A stretch of 64,000 nt of DNA from assembly GCA_964460795.1 (NCBI GenBank), contig CAYWRU010000010.1, positions 1 to 64,000 on the forward strand, in the 5' to 3' direction. Source of the stretch: CAZOOM01 sp964460795 (lineage in GTDB: Bacteria; Omnitrophota; Omnitrophia; Omnitrophales; Aquincolibacteriaceae). A program made the position numbers and the translations under genes. A model generated the notes under the pieces. That model was not told where the DNA came from and made no database searches. It saw only the letters and a list, made by a program, of their open reading frames with translations. Shown one piece after another: positions 45,668-53,706 of the stretch (the first letter of the stretch is position 1; each line of letters begins with the position of its first letter).

Positions 45668-45702
45668 GGGCCTGCACCGTACTCACCGTACAGCGCAGGC
45701 CC
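45668..45702 (-). terminator. Terminator after inositol-phosphate synthase
   Basis: Arms GGGCCTGC (45668-45675) and GCAGGCCC (45695-45702) enclose a partly paired GTAC core. On the minus strand TTTTGTTTT follows. It begins 16 bases after the ino1 stop. Confidence 0.85.
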
Positions 45703-45718
45703 TAACGAAGTTCAGCGG

Positions 45719-46831
45719 TTACGAAACCGTCTGAGTAATTTGAGCGGAAATAAACTCCTGAGTCATTCGATAAGCTTCATCATCCGTAAACTGTTTGGGC
45801 GGATGCTTCATCAGATAAGCAGCAGGCCCCCACAAGATTCCTCCCTCGCCCCGATCCAGGGCAAGTTTACAGAACCGGATGGCATCCACGGCTACGCCTG
45901 CAGAATTCGGAGAATCTTCGACTGAAAGGCGCAGTTCAATATTCATCGGAACATCTCCGAAAAGCCTGCCTTCCATGCGGAGGAAACAAATCTTATTGTC
46001 CTTCTGCCAGGGAACGTAGTCGCTCGGACCAATATGGATATTTTCACTATCCAAAGGTTCGGCCGTGACCGATTGAACGGCATCGGTCTTGGAAATTTTT
46101 TTGGAATGGAGGCGGGTACGGTTCAGCATGTTGAGAAAGTCCGTATTTCCACCGGTGTTAATTTGGTAGGTACGATCCAGCTTCACGCCGCGCTTTTTGA
46201 AAAGATCAGTCAAAATGCGGTGCGTGATCGTAGCTCCCACTTGAGCCTTGATATCATCGCCGATGATCGGAAGATTCTTGGCCTTGAATTTTTCCGCCCA
46301 CGTCGCATCGCTGGCAATGAAAACCGGCATGCAATTGATGTAGGCAATGTTGGCTTCTAAAGCACACTCAGCATAAAACCGAGTCGCGATTTCAGAACCC
46401 ACCGGAAGATAATTAATAAGGATCTCCGCGCCTGTGCTCTTTAAGAGGCTGACAATATCCTTTTTCTCAGCTTCCTTGGCGCCCGAAGCTACGAAAGTAT
46501 ATTTATCGCCGTAATCCTTCATGTGCTCAGAGAACCCGTCAAGCAACTTGCCCATGCTGACTTTGACTCCGCTCTTGGGAAGGTCCTTACAAAAGATGGC
46601 CGTGCAATTTGGAAGTTCAAAAATGGCTTCATTGACGTCCTTACCCACTTTGCGCTCGTCAATGTCAAAGGCTGCTACTACATCAATATCCGAAGGCTTG
46701 TAGCCGCCGATATCCCAGTTCATGACGCCGATCGCGTCTTTTTCTGTCTTATTCTGATAATAGTAAATGCCCTGAATGAGAGAGCTTGCACAATTTCCAA
46801 CACCTACAACCGCAAGCCGAATCTTTGCCAT
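45719..46831 (-). CDS. ino1: Inositol-3-phosphate synthase
   Basis: This 370-aa enzyme converts glucose 6-phosphate to myo-inositol 3-phosphate with NAD+. The N-terminal VVGVGNCASSLIQGIYYY, the central NYLPVGSE, FIASDATWAEKF and GDDIKAQVGATITHR, and the NTGGNTDFLNM loop match the compact archaeal/actinobacterial type. AAGGAGG lies 7 bases before the ATG. The product could feed phosphatidylinositol-type lipids or osmolytes. It has its own promoter, a structured leader of about 155 bases, and its own terminator, so it is regulated as a single gene. Confidence 0.95.
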   Translation of the reverse strand: MAKIRLAVVGVGNCASSLIQGIYYYQNKTEKDAIGVMNWDIGGYKPSDIDVVAAFDIDERKVGKDVNEAIFELPNCTAIFCKDLPKSGVKVSMGKLLDGFSEHMKDYGDKYTFVASGAKEAEKKDIVSLLKSTGAEILINYLPVGSEIATRFYAECALEANIAYINCMPVFIASDATWAEKFKAKNLPIIGDDIKAQVGATITHRILTDLFKKRGVKLDRTYQINTGGNTDFLNMLNRTRLHSKKISKTDAVQSVTAEPLDSENIHIGPSDYVPWQKDNKICFLRMEGRLFGDVPMNIELRLSVEDSPNSAGVAVDAIRFCKLALDRGEGGILWGPAAYLMKHPPKQFTDDEAYRMTQEFISAQITQTVS

Positions 46832-46990
46832 GTTTATTTCCTCCTTAAAAGAAATAGTTCTTGTCTTCAGCCCCTGGGATTTCCCATGGATGGTGCTTGA
46901 AGATTTCCGCGTTTGGTGCGGCCCCCTAGGAAGGACCTTAACTCGTTGCCTGACCGAAGGATAAAAGGAAAGGTTCCCATAAGGCAGGCC
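46832..46990 (-). promoter_or_regulatory. Structured 5' leader of inositol-phosphate synthase, possible riboswitch
   Basis: The leader can form a long interrupted hairpin at 46864-46903: TCTTCA pairs with TGAAGA, GC with GC, and TGGGA with TCCCA around an AA loop. A 5' stem from GCCTG and CAGGC near the transcription start and a GGTCC/GGGCC stem can also form. No known riboswitch class that I can recall (c-di-GMP, SAM, glycine, cobalamin) matches. The leader carries no open frame. It could sense inositol, a phospholipid precursor or stress, but this is inference. Confidence 0.5.
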
Positions 46991-46992
46991 GT

Positions 46993-47021
46993 ATCATAGT
47001 GGAATCGGTTTAAAAAATCAA
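46993..47021 (-). promoter_or_regulatory. Promoter (TTGATT-17-TATGAT) of inositol-phosphate synthase
   Basis: On the minus strand TTGATT (47016-47021) and TATGAT (46993-46998) are separated by exactly 17 bases, a good sigma-70 promoter. Transcription would start near 46986, about 155 bases before the ATG. Confidence 0.7.
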
Positions 47022-47102
47022 ATTTAAAAATGAGCACCGCCCAAATCGCTCTAATAGCTAAAATGAATATTGCGTAACCCATGCTATGTTGCGGAGATCG
47101 AG

Positions 47103-47143
47103 AAAAAAAGAAAAGCCCGGGACTCTTGAGGAAATCCCGGGCT
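47103..47143 (-). terminator. Terminator after the AsmA-like gene
   Basis: Perfect 9-bp arms AGCCCGGGA (47114-47122) and TCCCGGGCT (47135-47143) are followed on the minus strand by TTTTCTTTTTTT. It lies about 20 bases after the stop of the gene at 47165. Confidence 0.9.
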
Positions 47144-47164
47144 CGCGACTTTAAAGAATCTTAA

Positions 47165-48073
47165 TTACTGCTTCTCTGCGGGCGCATCTGCGGCCACGTC
47201 ATTAGAAGAACCTCCAAACGGAAGCTTGATTTTCCCTTTCAGATTTCCAACCAATTCCTTGGCTTGTCCGGCCACTTCAGTTACGGCTTCGCTGGCAACC
47301 GGCGCTACGGATTCGCTAATTTTTTTGGTTTCATTAAGGGCCGTTGCTTTAGCATCCATCACAGCCGTTGAGGCCAACTGTGCAGAGGAAGAGAGAACTC
47401 CGGAGACACTGTCCTGCAGCGATCCCAAATCCAGATTCGTGAGACTGGAAATCGAAGTATTCATCAGCGCCTTGACCACAATCAAACGCACCATGTTGTC
47501 GAGATTATCTACTTGCGCATAGCTCTCATTAATTCCAATATTGAAATCCTGAATGCGGGGAGGATTAACAGAGTAATCCATGTACGAGACTTTATTGATC
47601 CTAAGCTTCAGAGATCCAATCGAAATTTTGAGGGCTTGTGATTTTGAAGCCGGCGCCGTGGGTTTAGCTGCTTCTGACGACTTAGCGGGTGCCAGGGCTT
47701 TAAAACTATCCAAGTTTAAAGTCCCTTGAGCATTTTTAACTACGTTGAATGTCTCAAGATCTAAAACCACGGAATTGAAATGAATCACTCCGCGAGGAAG
47801 GGAGCGAAGCCGGTAATCAACATAGATTTCAGGAATCGCAAGCATCACCTTCTCTTCAAATCCCGCAGGATTTTCCAGCTCGAGCCCTTTAATCTGAACA
47901 TAGGTATTGGAGATTCCGATATGCAGCCGCTCGACTTTGAGCGTCAGTCCGGTGGCCATTTTAACTGCGCTCTGGATGGCAGTCGTCACCACAAGATCTC
48001 GCAGCAGTACAAGAGCTGAGAGAATCAGAAGAAGAATCAGAACCCATCGAAGTAAGGTTTTCATAAGAGACAT
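47165..48073 (-). CDS. AsmA-like membrane-anchored protein
   Basis: This 302-aa protein starts with one membrane anchor (about 5-30) followed by an AsmA/DUF748-like beta region (35-185: SAVKMATGLTLKVERLHIGI, VQIKGLELENPAGF, SLPRGVIHFNSVVLDL). An alanine/serine/threonine-rich helical tail follows. AsmA-fold proteins help lipid transport or envelope integrity in Gram-negative bacteria, and this one is a short member. It forms its own transcription unit with a strong terminator. Confidence 0.75.
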   Translation of the reverse strand: MSLMKTLLRWVLILLLILSALVLLRDLVVTTAIQSAVKMATGLTLKVERLHIGISNTYVQIKGLELENPAGFEEKVMLAIPEIYVDYRLRSLPRGVIHFNSVVLDLETFNVVKNAQGTLNLDSFKALAPAKSSEAAKPTAPASKSQALKISIGSLKLRINKVSYMDYSVNPPRIQDFNIGINESYAQVDNLDNMVRLIVVKALMNTSISSLTNLDLGSLQDSVSGVLSSSAQLASTAVMDAKATALNETKKISESVAPVASEAVTEVAGQAKELVGNLKGKIKLPFGGSSNDVAADAPAEKQ

Positions 48074-48196
48074 TCCTTCCTAAGTTGCTATTGAGGTTGG
48101 GGGAAAATCTAAAAATTTAAAATTAAAAATCAGATTGAATAAGGCCAAATATTATCACAGCCCTGAAGCGCGAACAAGGGGGCTCTCCTCGTATGT

Positions 48197-49174
48197 TTAG
48201 GATGCACCGCCCTCGGATTTCGTCTTGCTCACGCGGATCAATTCATTGACTGCGTCCATAATATTGACGGGAACCGCCAAAACCACCGTGTTAGATGCAG
48301 TCGGGCCAAGACCATCAATGGTTTGAAGTGTCCGAAGCTGCATCGCACCCGGACTTTGCGCCATAGTTTGAGCTGCCGCTGCTAAATTAAATGCCGCTTC
48401 TTTATCGCCTTGGGCTTTGGTAATCGTGGCGCGCTTTTCCCGTTCCGCAGAGGCCTGGCGCGACATCATTTTTTTCAGCTCTTCCGGCATATCAATATCC
48501 TGAATCCGGATTCCCGTAACTTCAAGACCCCATCCTTCGGTGTCTTTTTCCACATTTTTCTCAATGGCTTTGCCGATCTGCTCACGCTCCATCAAGAGTT
48601 CATCCAAAGTCAACTGACCAATCGCATCCCGAAGCGAGGTTTGGGCGTACTGATTAATCGCATACCGGTAATCCTGCACTTTGATGATGGCATCCGCAGC
48701 GTTGGACACTTTAAAGAAAAGAACTCCATTGATTTGGACCGGCACATTATCTTTCGTGATCACCTGCTGGGCCGGGATATCCATGGCCCGTACACGCGTG
48801 TCCACGATTTCCACTGAGTCTAAAATGGGAATAATGAGAAATAGCCCAGGGCCTTTGATCTTATGGAATTTTCCAAGACGAAATACAACGCCGCGTTCCC
48901 ATTGAGCCGCTAAGCGAAGCCCGGAGGAAATGATTAATGAAATCAAAATCCACACAAGACCGGCTCCCACCGCGGTCTCAGGACTGGATTGATAAAGCGG
49001 ATAGAGAAAAATTCCGCCCACCATCATGAGTAAGATAAACGCCAAACCAGAAATATAATTGATCATGGAAGCTCCCTCTTGTTGTATAGGCGCTGTAAGA
49101 ACACGGGTTCGTTGAGTGGATAATTGCGAAGGCTGCATACCGGGGGGAATTAGTTCACCATCCATCGTTTCCAT
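48197..49174 (-). CDS. Slipin/stomatin-like SPFH protein
   Basis: This is an SPFH/band 7 protein of 290-325 aa with two N-terminal membrane helices (about 38-80) and the SPFH domain (about 90-280). Typical features are WERGVVFRLGKFHKIKGPGLF, VDTRVRAMDIPAQQVITKDNV and the RQASAEREKRATITKAQGDKEAA coiled coil. Slipins scaffold membrane microdomains and often act with a NfeD protease partner, which is not seen here. The start may be at 49174, 49165 or 49069; GGGAG sits 5 bases before the 49069 ATG, directly ahead of the first helix. The longest version overlaps the upstream gene by 25 bases. Confidence 0.9.
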   Translation of the reverse strand: METMDGELIPPGMQPSQLSTQRTRVLTAPIQQEGASMINYISGLAFILLMMVGGIFLYPLYQSSPETAVGAGLVWILISLIISSGLRLAAQWERGVVFRLGKFHKIKGPGLFLIIPILDSVEIVDTRVRAMDIPAQQVITKDNVPVQINGVLFFKVSNAADAIIKVQDYRYAINQYAQTSLRDAIGQLTLDELLMEREQIGKAIEKNVEKDTEGWGLEVTGIRIQDIDMPEELKKMMSRQASAEREKRATITKAQGDKEAAFNLAAAAQTMAQSPGAMQLRTLQTIDGLGPTASNTVVLAVPVNIMDAVNELIRVSKTKSEGGAS

Positions 49175-49599
49175 TCCTCCTGTCTTGGAAAATTAAAAAC
49201 TAAGGCTACGAGACTTAATACCAGAAAGGCATAGGATTGGGAAAATTGTTTCATTAAAACCGCCGTCACAAGACCCAGCACTGCAATGCTGTCTCCTAGG
49301 ACATAAAGCATAATGGACATCATCATAAGCTGATTTAAAGCATGAGGGCCTTGCGGTCTTTTACGAAAAAAAGAAGCCTTGATCCAAACACTGAGAGGGA
49401 TCAAAGCCACTGAAAGTATTAAAAAACCGTTTCGAATTCCAGAATAATCAGGAGCCTCATCAAGCGTCCGAGGGTTTGCAGACTGAAGATAAATCTTTGC
49501 GATGATCCCATAAAAAAGAATGGCCATGAACTGACTCATATAAATCAGTATCACAGTCCGATATTTCTTCTGAAAAACATCTTCCGTATCCGGCTGCAC
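49150..49599 (-). CDS. Four-helix membrane protein, unknown function
   Basis: This 149-aa protein has four predicted membrane helices (about 15-38, 58-76, 90-112, 118-138) with short charged ends. No family recognised. It lies between the MtnA-aldolase fusion and the slipin gene on the same strand, with a 10-base gap and a small overlap, so it is co-transcribed with both. It may be a partner of the slipin. Confidence 0.65.
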   Translation of the reverse strand: MQPDTEDVFQKKYRTVILIYMSQFMAILFYGIIAKIYLQSANPRTLDEAPDYSGIRNGFLILSVALIPLSVWIKASFFRKRPQGPHALNQLMMMSIMLYVLGDSIAVLGLVTAVLMKQFSQSYAFLVLSLVALVFNFPRQEEWKRWMVN

Positions 49600-49609
49600 G
49601 GGCCCCCTT

Positions 49610-51334
49610 CTAGAATTGGTAGCGGCGCATGTACATAAAGAGCGTCACGGCCGCTTCTTCTAAATTTTTACCGAACGTCAGTACACCTTCCTCATGGCCA
49701 CCCATGACCATAATTTTCTTTTCTTTGAGATCTGTATCCTCAAAAAGACGGCGGACCTCTCGGGCCATTTCCGGTGTGCCGTATGGCACATGCCGCTGAC
49801 TTGTAGGAACGCGGTTCATTAATTCACGCCATAGAAGCGCATGGTGCACATGCACTACGGCCTGAATGGAAGGGTCCAGTTCGTAGATCATGGCGTGTGT
49901 GAGCGATTCAGAAGAAGCCTGGATCGGTCCACGGCAACTCAGCCGATTCGCGCTAATATCGTAATCCACCACCTCGGTAAAATATTTTGCACTTAAATCT
50001 TCGATGCCTCCGGTTTGGGTCCCGGTGATAATAAAATTTCTTGGCGGATGACTGCGCACGCTTAAATTTCCGTATCCAATTCCATTTTGATAAACACCGA
50101 TCAATCCCGCCTTAAAAAGTTCACGCCGCACCTGATTAATTTTTTCAACCCGCCGGCTGTCCAAAGGCTCGGCCATATCCCACTGACATTCAAATTTAAT
50201 AACACCGTCTTCATCTGGAACTGCTGATTTTATTTTTTCCGGAAAAAGGCGCAGCAAACTTGCTTCATCCGCGGCACTGATACCGCGCTCTGTAATTAGT
50301 CCCGTAATGAGGTGTGCGGGCGTGACATCAAATCCGGGATTTATCGTGTTGGCATCCGGAAGGGTAATCAGAACACGCTCCGGACCGTGATCCGTCAGAC
50401 CTTCCATATATTTCACTTCATTCTCGCTCCGCTCTTCAATGGGAATTTCCTTAATCCCATCCCGGAGATTCCAATCAATGGATGAGGACGGCACCGCCAC
50501 ATAAAAAGGAATGTGATTATGATCTGCGGCCAAGGCCTTGAGATAAGTTCCGATTTTATTCGCCACATCGCCGGTGCGTGTCGTGCGGTCTGTTCCGACA
50601 ATAATCATATCCACACGTCCGTGCTGCATCAGATGTCCGGCAGCATTATCCGCAATCAGAGTATACGGAACGCCGTGCTGGTGGAGTTCCCACGCCGTCA
50701 AACTGGCGCCTTGATTGCGCGGCCGGGTCTCACTCACCCACACATGAACTTTCACACCTTTGTCATGCGCCTGATAAATCGGAGACGTTGCAGTTCCCCA
50801 ATCAATACAGGCAAGCCATCCGGCGTTGCAATGCGTCATGATATTCACGACTCCGCCCTGTTTTCGCGCACTGATGGCTTCAATAATAGGAAGTCCGTAT
50901 TCTCCGATTTTTCGGCACACCTCGACTTCGGTGTCTGCAATGCGCTCGGCTTCCAATTTGGCCGTCTCTAATTTTTCTTCCCACGTTTTCTTGGAAGCCA
51001 AGGATTCCATCATTTTATTGAGCGCCCAAACTAAATTGACAGCTGTCGGCCGAGTCTCGCGAAGTTTTTGGGCGGCATCATAGACAAAGGCATGAAAGGT
51101 GGAATCTTTGGGGGCTTCCAAGCACGCCAGATAAATTCCATAGGCTGCGGCGGCACCAATGAGCGGTGCTCCGCGAAGATGCATGTCGCGGATCGCAACC
51201 GCCATGTCGTCCACGGTGCGGAGATCTTCAATAACGAGTGAATGGGGAAGCGCACGCTGGTCAATAATCTGAACCACAGCCGGATCCTCAGGCTTGATCC
51301 AAATCGCGCGGCGGGCTTGGGAAGCAACTTTCAT
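49610..51334 (-). CDS. Fused methylthioribose-1-phosphate isomerase (MtnA) and class II aldolase
   Basis: This 574-aa protein carries two enzymes. The N-terminal part (1-345) is MtnA: LRGAPLIGAAAAYGI, MTHCNAGWLA with the catalytic cysteine, and GTDRTTRTGDVANKIGTY with the catalytic aspartate. The C-terminal part (about 375-574) is a class II aldolase/adducin domain with NLSVRS, SSESLTHAMIY, the zinc-binding HVHH and a later GGHEEGVL histidine. It would isomerise methylthioribose 1-phosphate (or 5-deoxyribose 1-phosphate) to the ribulose form, which is then either cleaved to dihydroxyacetone phosphate plus an aldehyde, or dehydrated if the second domain is MtnB. No other methionine-salvage genes are nearby, which favours the DHAP shunt. 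Confidence 0.88.
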   Translation of the reverse strand: MKVASQARRAIWIKPEDPAVVQIIDQRALPHSLVIEDLRTVDDMAVAIRDMHLRGAPLIGAAAAYGIYLACLEAPKDSTFHAFVYDAAQKLRETRPTAVNLVWALNKMMESLASKKTWEEKLETAKLEAERIADTEVEVCRKIGEYGLPIIEAISARKQGGVVNIMTHCNAGWLACIDWGTATSPIYQAHDKGVKVHVWVSETRPRNQGASLTAWELHQHGVPYTLIADNAAGHLMQHGRVDMIIVGTDRTTRTGDVANKIGTYLKALAADHNHIPFYVAVPSSSIDWNLRDGIKEIPIEERSENEVKYMEGLTDHGPERVLITLPDANTINPGFDVTPAHLITGLITERGISAADEASLLRLFPEKIKSAVPDEDGVIKFECQWDMAEPLDSRRVEKINQVRRELFKAGLIGVYQNGIGYGNLSVRSHPPRNFIITGTQTGGIEDLSAKYFTEVVDYDISANRLSCRGPIQASSESLTHAMIYELDPSIQAVVHVHHALLWRELMNRVPTSQRHVPYGTPEMAREVRRLFEDTDLKEKKIMVMGGHEEGVLTFGKNLEEAAVTLFMYMRRYQF

Positions 51335-51443
51335 AGGATTCGTATATTTTAAAAGCTGTTATACTGAAACTTGGATACAATAAGTCATCAATGAACGACA
51401 AAAGTATACCGCGTTTATTATCTCAAAAGAAAGATTTCTAATC

Positions 51444-51860
51444 ATGAAAGTTCTTTTCCTTTGCATGGCCAATTCGGCGCGCAGTCAAATGGCCGAAGGT
51501 CTGGCCCGGTTTCTCTGGAAAGACCGAGCAGAGATCGAGAGCGCCGGCGCGAACGCTTCCCATGTGAATTCCTACGCCATCAAGGTCCTGCAAGAAATTG
51601 GGATTGATATTTCCAGGCATTTTTCCAAATCTATCCAGGAGGTTGACTTGAATTCCGTGGATCTTATCATCACTTTGTGCCAGCAGGACATCTGCCCCAA
51701 CGCCCCCGCACGAATACGCAAACTGCACTGGCCCACTGAAGATCCCACGCTTTACGGTCTCTATGAAGAGCAGCGCCTCGCCGCTTTTCGAAAGGTGCGG
51801 GATACCCTTCGCGTCCGGCTTGAGAAATTAGGAACGGAACTTTTTTCTGATCTTGCTTGA
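51444..51860 (+). CDS. Low-molecular-weight phosphatase / thioredoxin-type arsenate reductase-like
   Basis: This 138-aa protein has the LMW-PTP P-loop CMANSARS with C7, N10, R13 and S14, which is the arsenate reductase (ArsC) form of the loop rather than the classical phosphatase form. A second pair of cysteines (C79, C84 in ITLCQQDICP) is spaced close to the C82/C89 pair of thioredoxin-coupled ArsC. HWPTEDP supplies the family's acidic segment. Arsenate reduction is the likely role, but no ars operon is next to it. An ArsP-type permease is 11 kb away. Confidence 0.82.
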   Translation: MKVLFLCMANSARSQMAEGLARFLWKDRAEIESAGANASHVNSYAIKVLQEIGIDISRHFSKSIQEVDLNSVDLIITLCQQDICPNAPARIRKLHWPTEDPTLYGLYEEQRLAAFRKVRDTLRVRLEKLGTELFSDLA

Positions 51861-51868
51861 AGAAGAAC

Positions 51869-51898
51869 AGGGACAGGTCTCTGCGGAGACCTGTCCCT
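51869..51898. repeat. 13-bp inverted repeat of the GGGACAGG family; terminator-like
   Basis: Arms at 51869-51881 and 51886-51898 are perfect complements with a 4-base loop. It stands between two convergent genes, and the plus strand continues with TTTATAAA. It probably ends both transcripts. Confidence 0.75.
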
Positions 51899-52456
51899 TT
51901 ATAAAAAGCAGGCAAGACCAATCAAAATAAAAAGGATCGCGGCAATCCGGTGAAGCAGGGCTTCTGGAATCTTTTTGGAAATCCAGTTTCCCGCGAGAAT
52001 TGCGATTAAGGACAAAAGAGCCAGCGCAGCCATAGTCCCGGCCAATACTGCGAGAGGATGAAATTGCGCGGCAAAAAGCCCGGACGCAATCTGCGTCTTA
52101 TCCCCCCATTCTGCAGCAGAGATCATGAGAAATCCCATCCAAAACGGCCGGGATACTTCTTTTGTTTTTTTCTCACAGTCTCCGCTACATGCGTCGCCGC
52201 GAAGCATGAGAACTCCAAATAAAATAAATAAAGCGCCGGAAATCCATTTGATGATATGAAGAGGCACCAGGCGGGTCACGGTAGCGCCGAGCAAAATAGC
52301 GAGGCCGTCGACTAACAAAAATCCGGCCATCACGCCTAAAAAAAGCTGGGTTCTTTTTTGGGTCTTGGAGGCAAGCAACATCACGCCGAGCTGTGTCTTA
52401 TCTCCCAGCTCTGCAAGCGCGACAGAAACAAACGGAATCCAAAAATCAGCCCACAT
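51899..52456 (-). CDS. GDT1/TMEM165 (UPF0016) family cation transporter
   Basis: This 185-aa protein has six membrane helices in two homologous halves. Each carries the E-x-G-D-K-T motif: ELGDKTQLGVM near residue 15 and EWGDKTQIASG near 120. The family exchanges Mn2+ or Ca2+ for protons. The ATG at 52456 is preferred to one at 52495 because GGAG lies 7 bases upstream and the extra codons run into the repeat at 52491. A cysteine-containing loop with negative charges links the halves. Confidence 0.9.
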   Translation of the reverse strand: MWADFWIPFVSVALAELGDKTQLGVMLLASKTQKRTQLFLGVMAGFLLVDGLAILLGATVTRLVPLHIIKWISGALFILFGVLMLRGDACSGDCEKKTKEVSRPFWMGFLMISAAEWGDKTQIASGLFAAQFHPLAVLAGTMAALALLSLIAILAGNWISKKIPEALLHRIAAILFILIGLACFL

Positions 52457-52490
52457 AAGCTTTCTCCAAAAGGATAGTTCCCTTACATTT

Positions 52491-52563
52491 GTCATCCCCG
52501 AATGCTGTTATCGGGGATCCATGACTGAATAAATTTCTGGATGCCCGCCTTCGCGGGCATGAC
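52491..52563. repeat. 73-bp GTCAT...ATGAC palindromic repeat
   Basis: The element runs from GTCATCCCCG to GCGGGCATGAC and includes two hairpins (CCCCG/CGGGG and GCCCGC/GCGGGC). It closely resembles the widespread genome-repeat type in which GGATCC and TCTGGATGCCCGC units recur. It lies between the GDT1-like and hemW genes. Confidence 0.8.
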
Positions 52564-52584
52564 AATCATAATCATTATTTTAAT

Positions 52585-53705
52585 TTAGCTGCAAAGCTCC
52601 GCAAGAATGCTTTCAAAAACGCGGCGACCCTTCCGGGTCAGCAGGATTTTATCAGAGGTTTCTTCAAGAAGCTGTGAATCCTTGAGCATCCGAAAGGGCG
52701 CGCGAAGACGTTCGTAGATCAATTGGATTTTTTCAAGCTTCACGCCTTCTTCAAGCCGAAGCCCGGTCAGAAGATTTTCCATGGCTATATTTTCCGGCGT
52801 CAAAACTTCGGCGGATTCCAAAGTAAAATCATGAGCATTCCATTTTTGAAGATAACTGCGGACATCGGATACGCGCTGAAATCGTTTTCCTTGGAGATAG
52901 GAAAAAGCACCCGGCCCCAGCCCTAAATACTCCTCATTATGCCAGTAAATCAAATTATGCTTGGATTCAAATCCGGGTTTTGAAAAATTAAGAAGTTCAT
53001 AGTGATGAAATCCAGCACGCTCTAAGCCTTTTTCTGCAGCTTCATAAATCTCCGCATGAGCGACTTCATCCGGAAGCGGCAAAGTCCCCCGCGCAATTCT
53101 CTGTCCAAAAACCGTGCGGGGATGAATATCCAAATCATAAAGTGACACATGGGTAGGTGCCAGGGCGATGGCGAGTTCGATTGATTCTTCGATGTCTTCC
53201 AAAGTTTGCCCCGGAAGGCGGATCATGAGATCAAGGTTGATGTTTTTAAATCCTGCGGCCCGAATCATTTTTATGGATTCACTAATATCGAGAACGTTGT
53301 GGATACGGCCAAGATCTTTGAGCAGCCGGTCTTGAAAGGCCTGGGCCCCGACGCTGATCCGGTTGATCCCCAGTTTTCGATACGTTTCAAGTTTGGTGCT
53401 GTCGAGATCTCCAGGATTCACTTCGCAGGTCCATTCGCAGGACTTGGCAAAAGAGAAATTCGATTTTAAACATTCGGCCAGCCGCGTCATTTCACTGGCC
53501 GTTAAATCCGAAGGAGTGCCGCCTCCGAAATAAATCGTGTCAAAAGCTAGCCGGCCGTACTGAGATTGAATTTGACTCACTTCCCACTCAAGCGCCTGAA
53601 AAAATTGCTCTCTGAAATCCGGGGCGTGCTGGGTGGTAATGACAAAATCGCAGTAATGACATTTCNNNNNNNNNNAAAAGGAATGTGAACGTAAAGTCCG
53701 CGCAT
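52585..53705 (-). CDS. hemW: HemW-type radical SAM protein, interrupted by the assembly gap
   Basis: This is the HemW/HemN family. The C-terminal part (FGGGTPS, WTCEVNPG, GINRISVGAQ, NLDLMIRLPGQT, HNLIYWHNEEYLGLGPGAFS) is read without interruption from 53665 down to 52585. Beyond the gap, the start is clear at the ATG at 53705 with MRGLYVHIPF, and the radical SAM KCHYCDF lies on the other side. The CxxxCxxC motif straddles the gap. With 10 Ns the frames do not join; 8 missing bases would restore CxxKCHYC. HemW is thought to insert haem rather than oxidise coproporphyrinogen. Its ATG is 1 base past the metallopeptidase stop. Confidence 0.88.
53666..53675. other. 10-N assembly gap
   Basis: Ten N characters sit inside hemW. 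The flanking conserved motif predicts that about 8 bases are missing, so the size is a placeholder. Confidence 0.95.
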
Positions 53706-53706
53706 C

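Noticed and set aside
45621..45686. N-terminal extension of the coiled-coil membrane protein
   Set aside because: Its first codons lie inside the terminator of the inositol-phosphate synthase gene; a GTG with a ribosome site follows at 45620.
46832..46990. SRP RNA, 6S RNA or c-di-GMP riboswitch in the inositol synthase leader
   Set aside because: I looked for the conserved SRP loop, the 6S bulge layout and GEMM motifs; none fits. It is left as an unclassified leader.
48104..48136. Another AT-rich palindrome (AATCT...AGATT) upstream of the AsmA-like gene
   Set aside because: Arms of only 5 bp in an AT-rich spacer are not better than chance.
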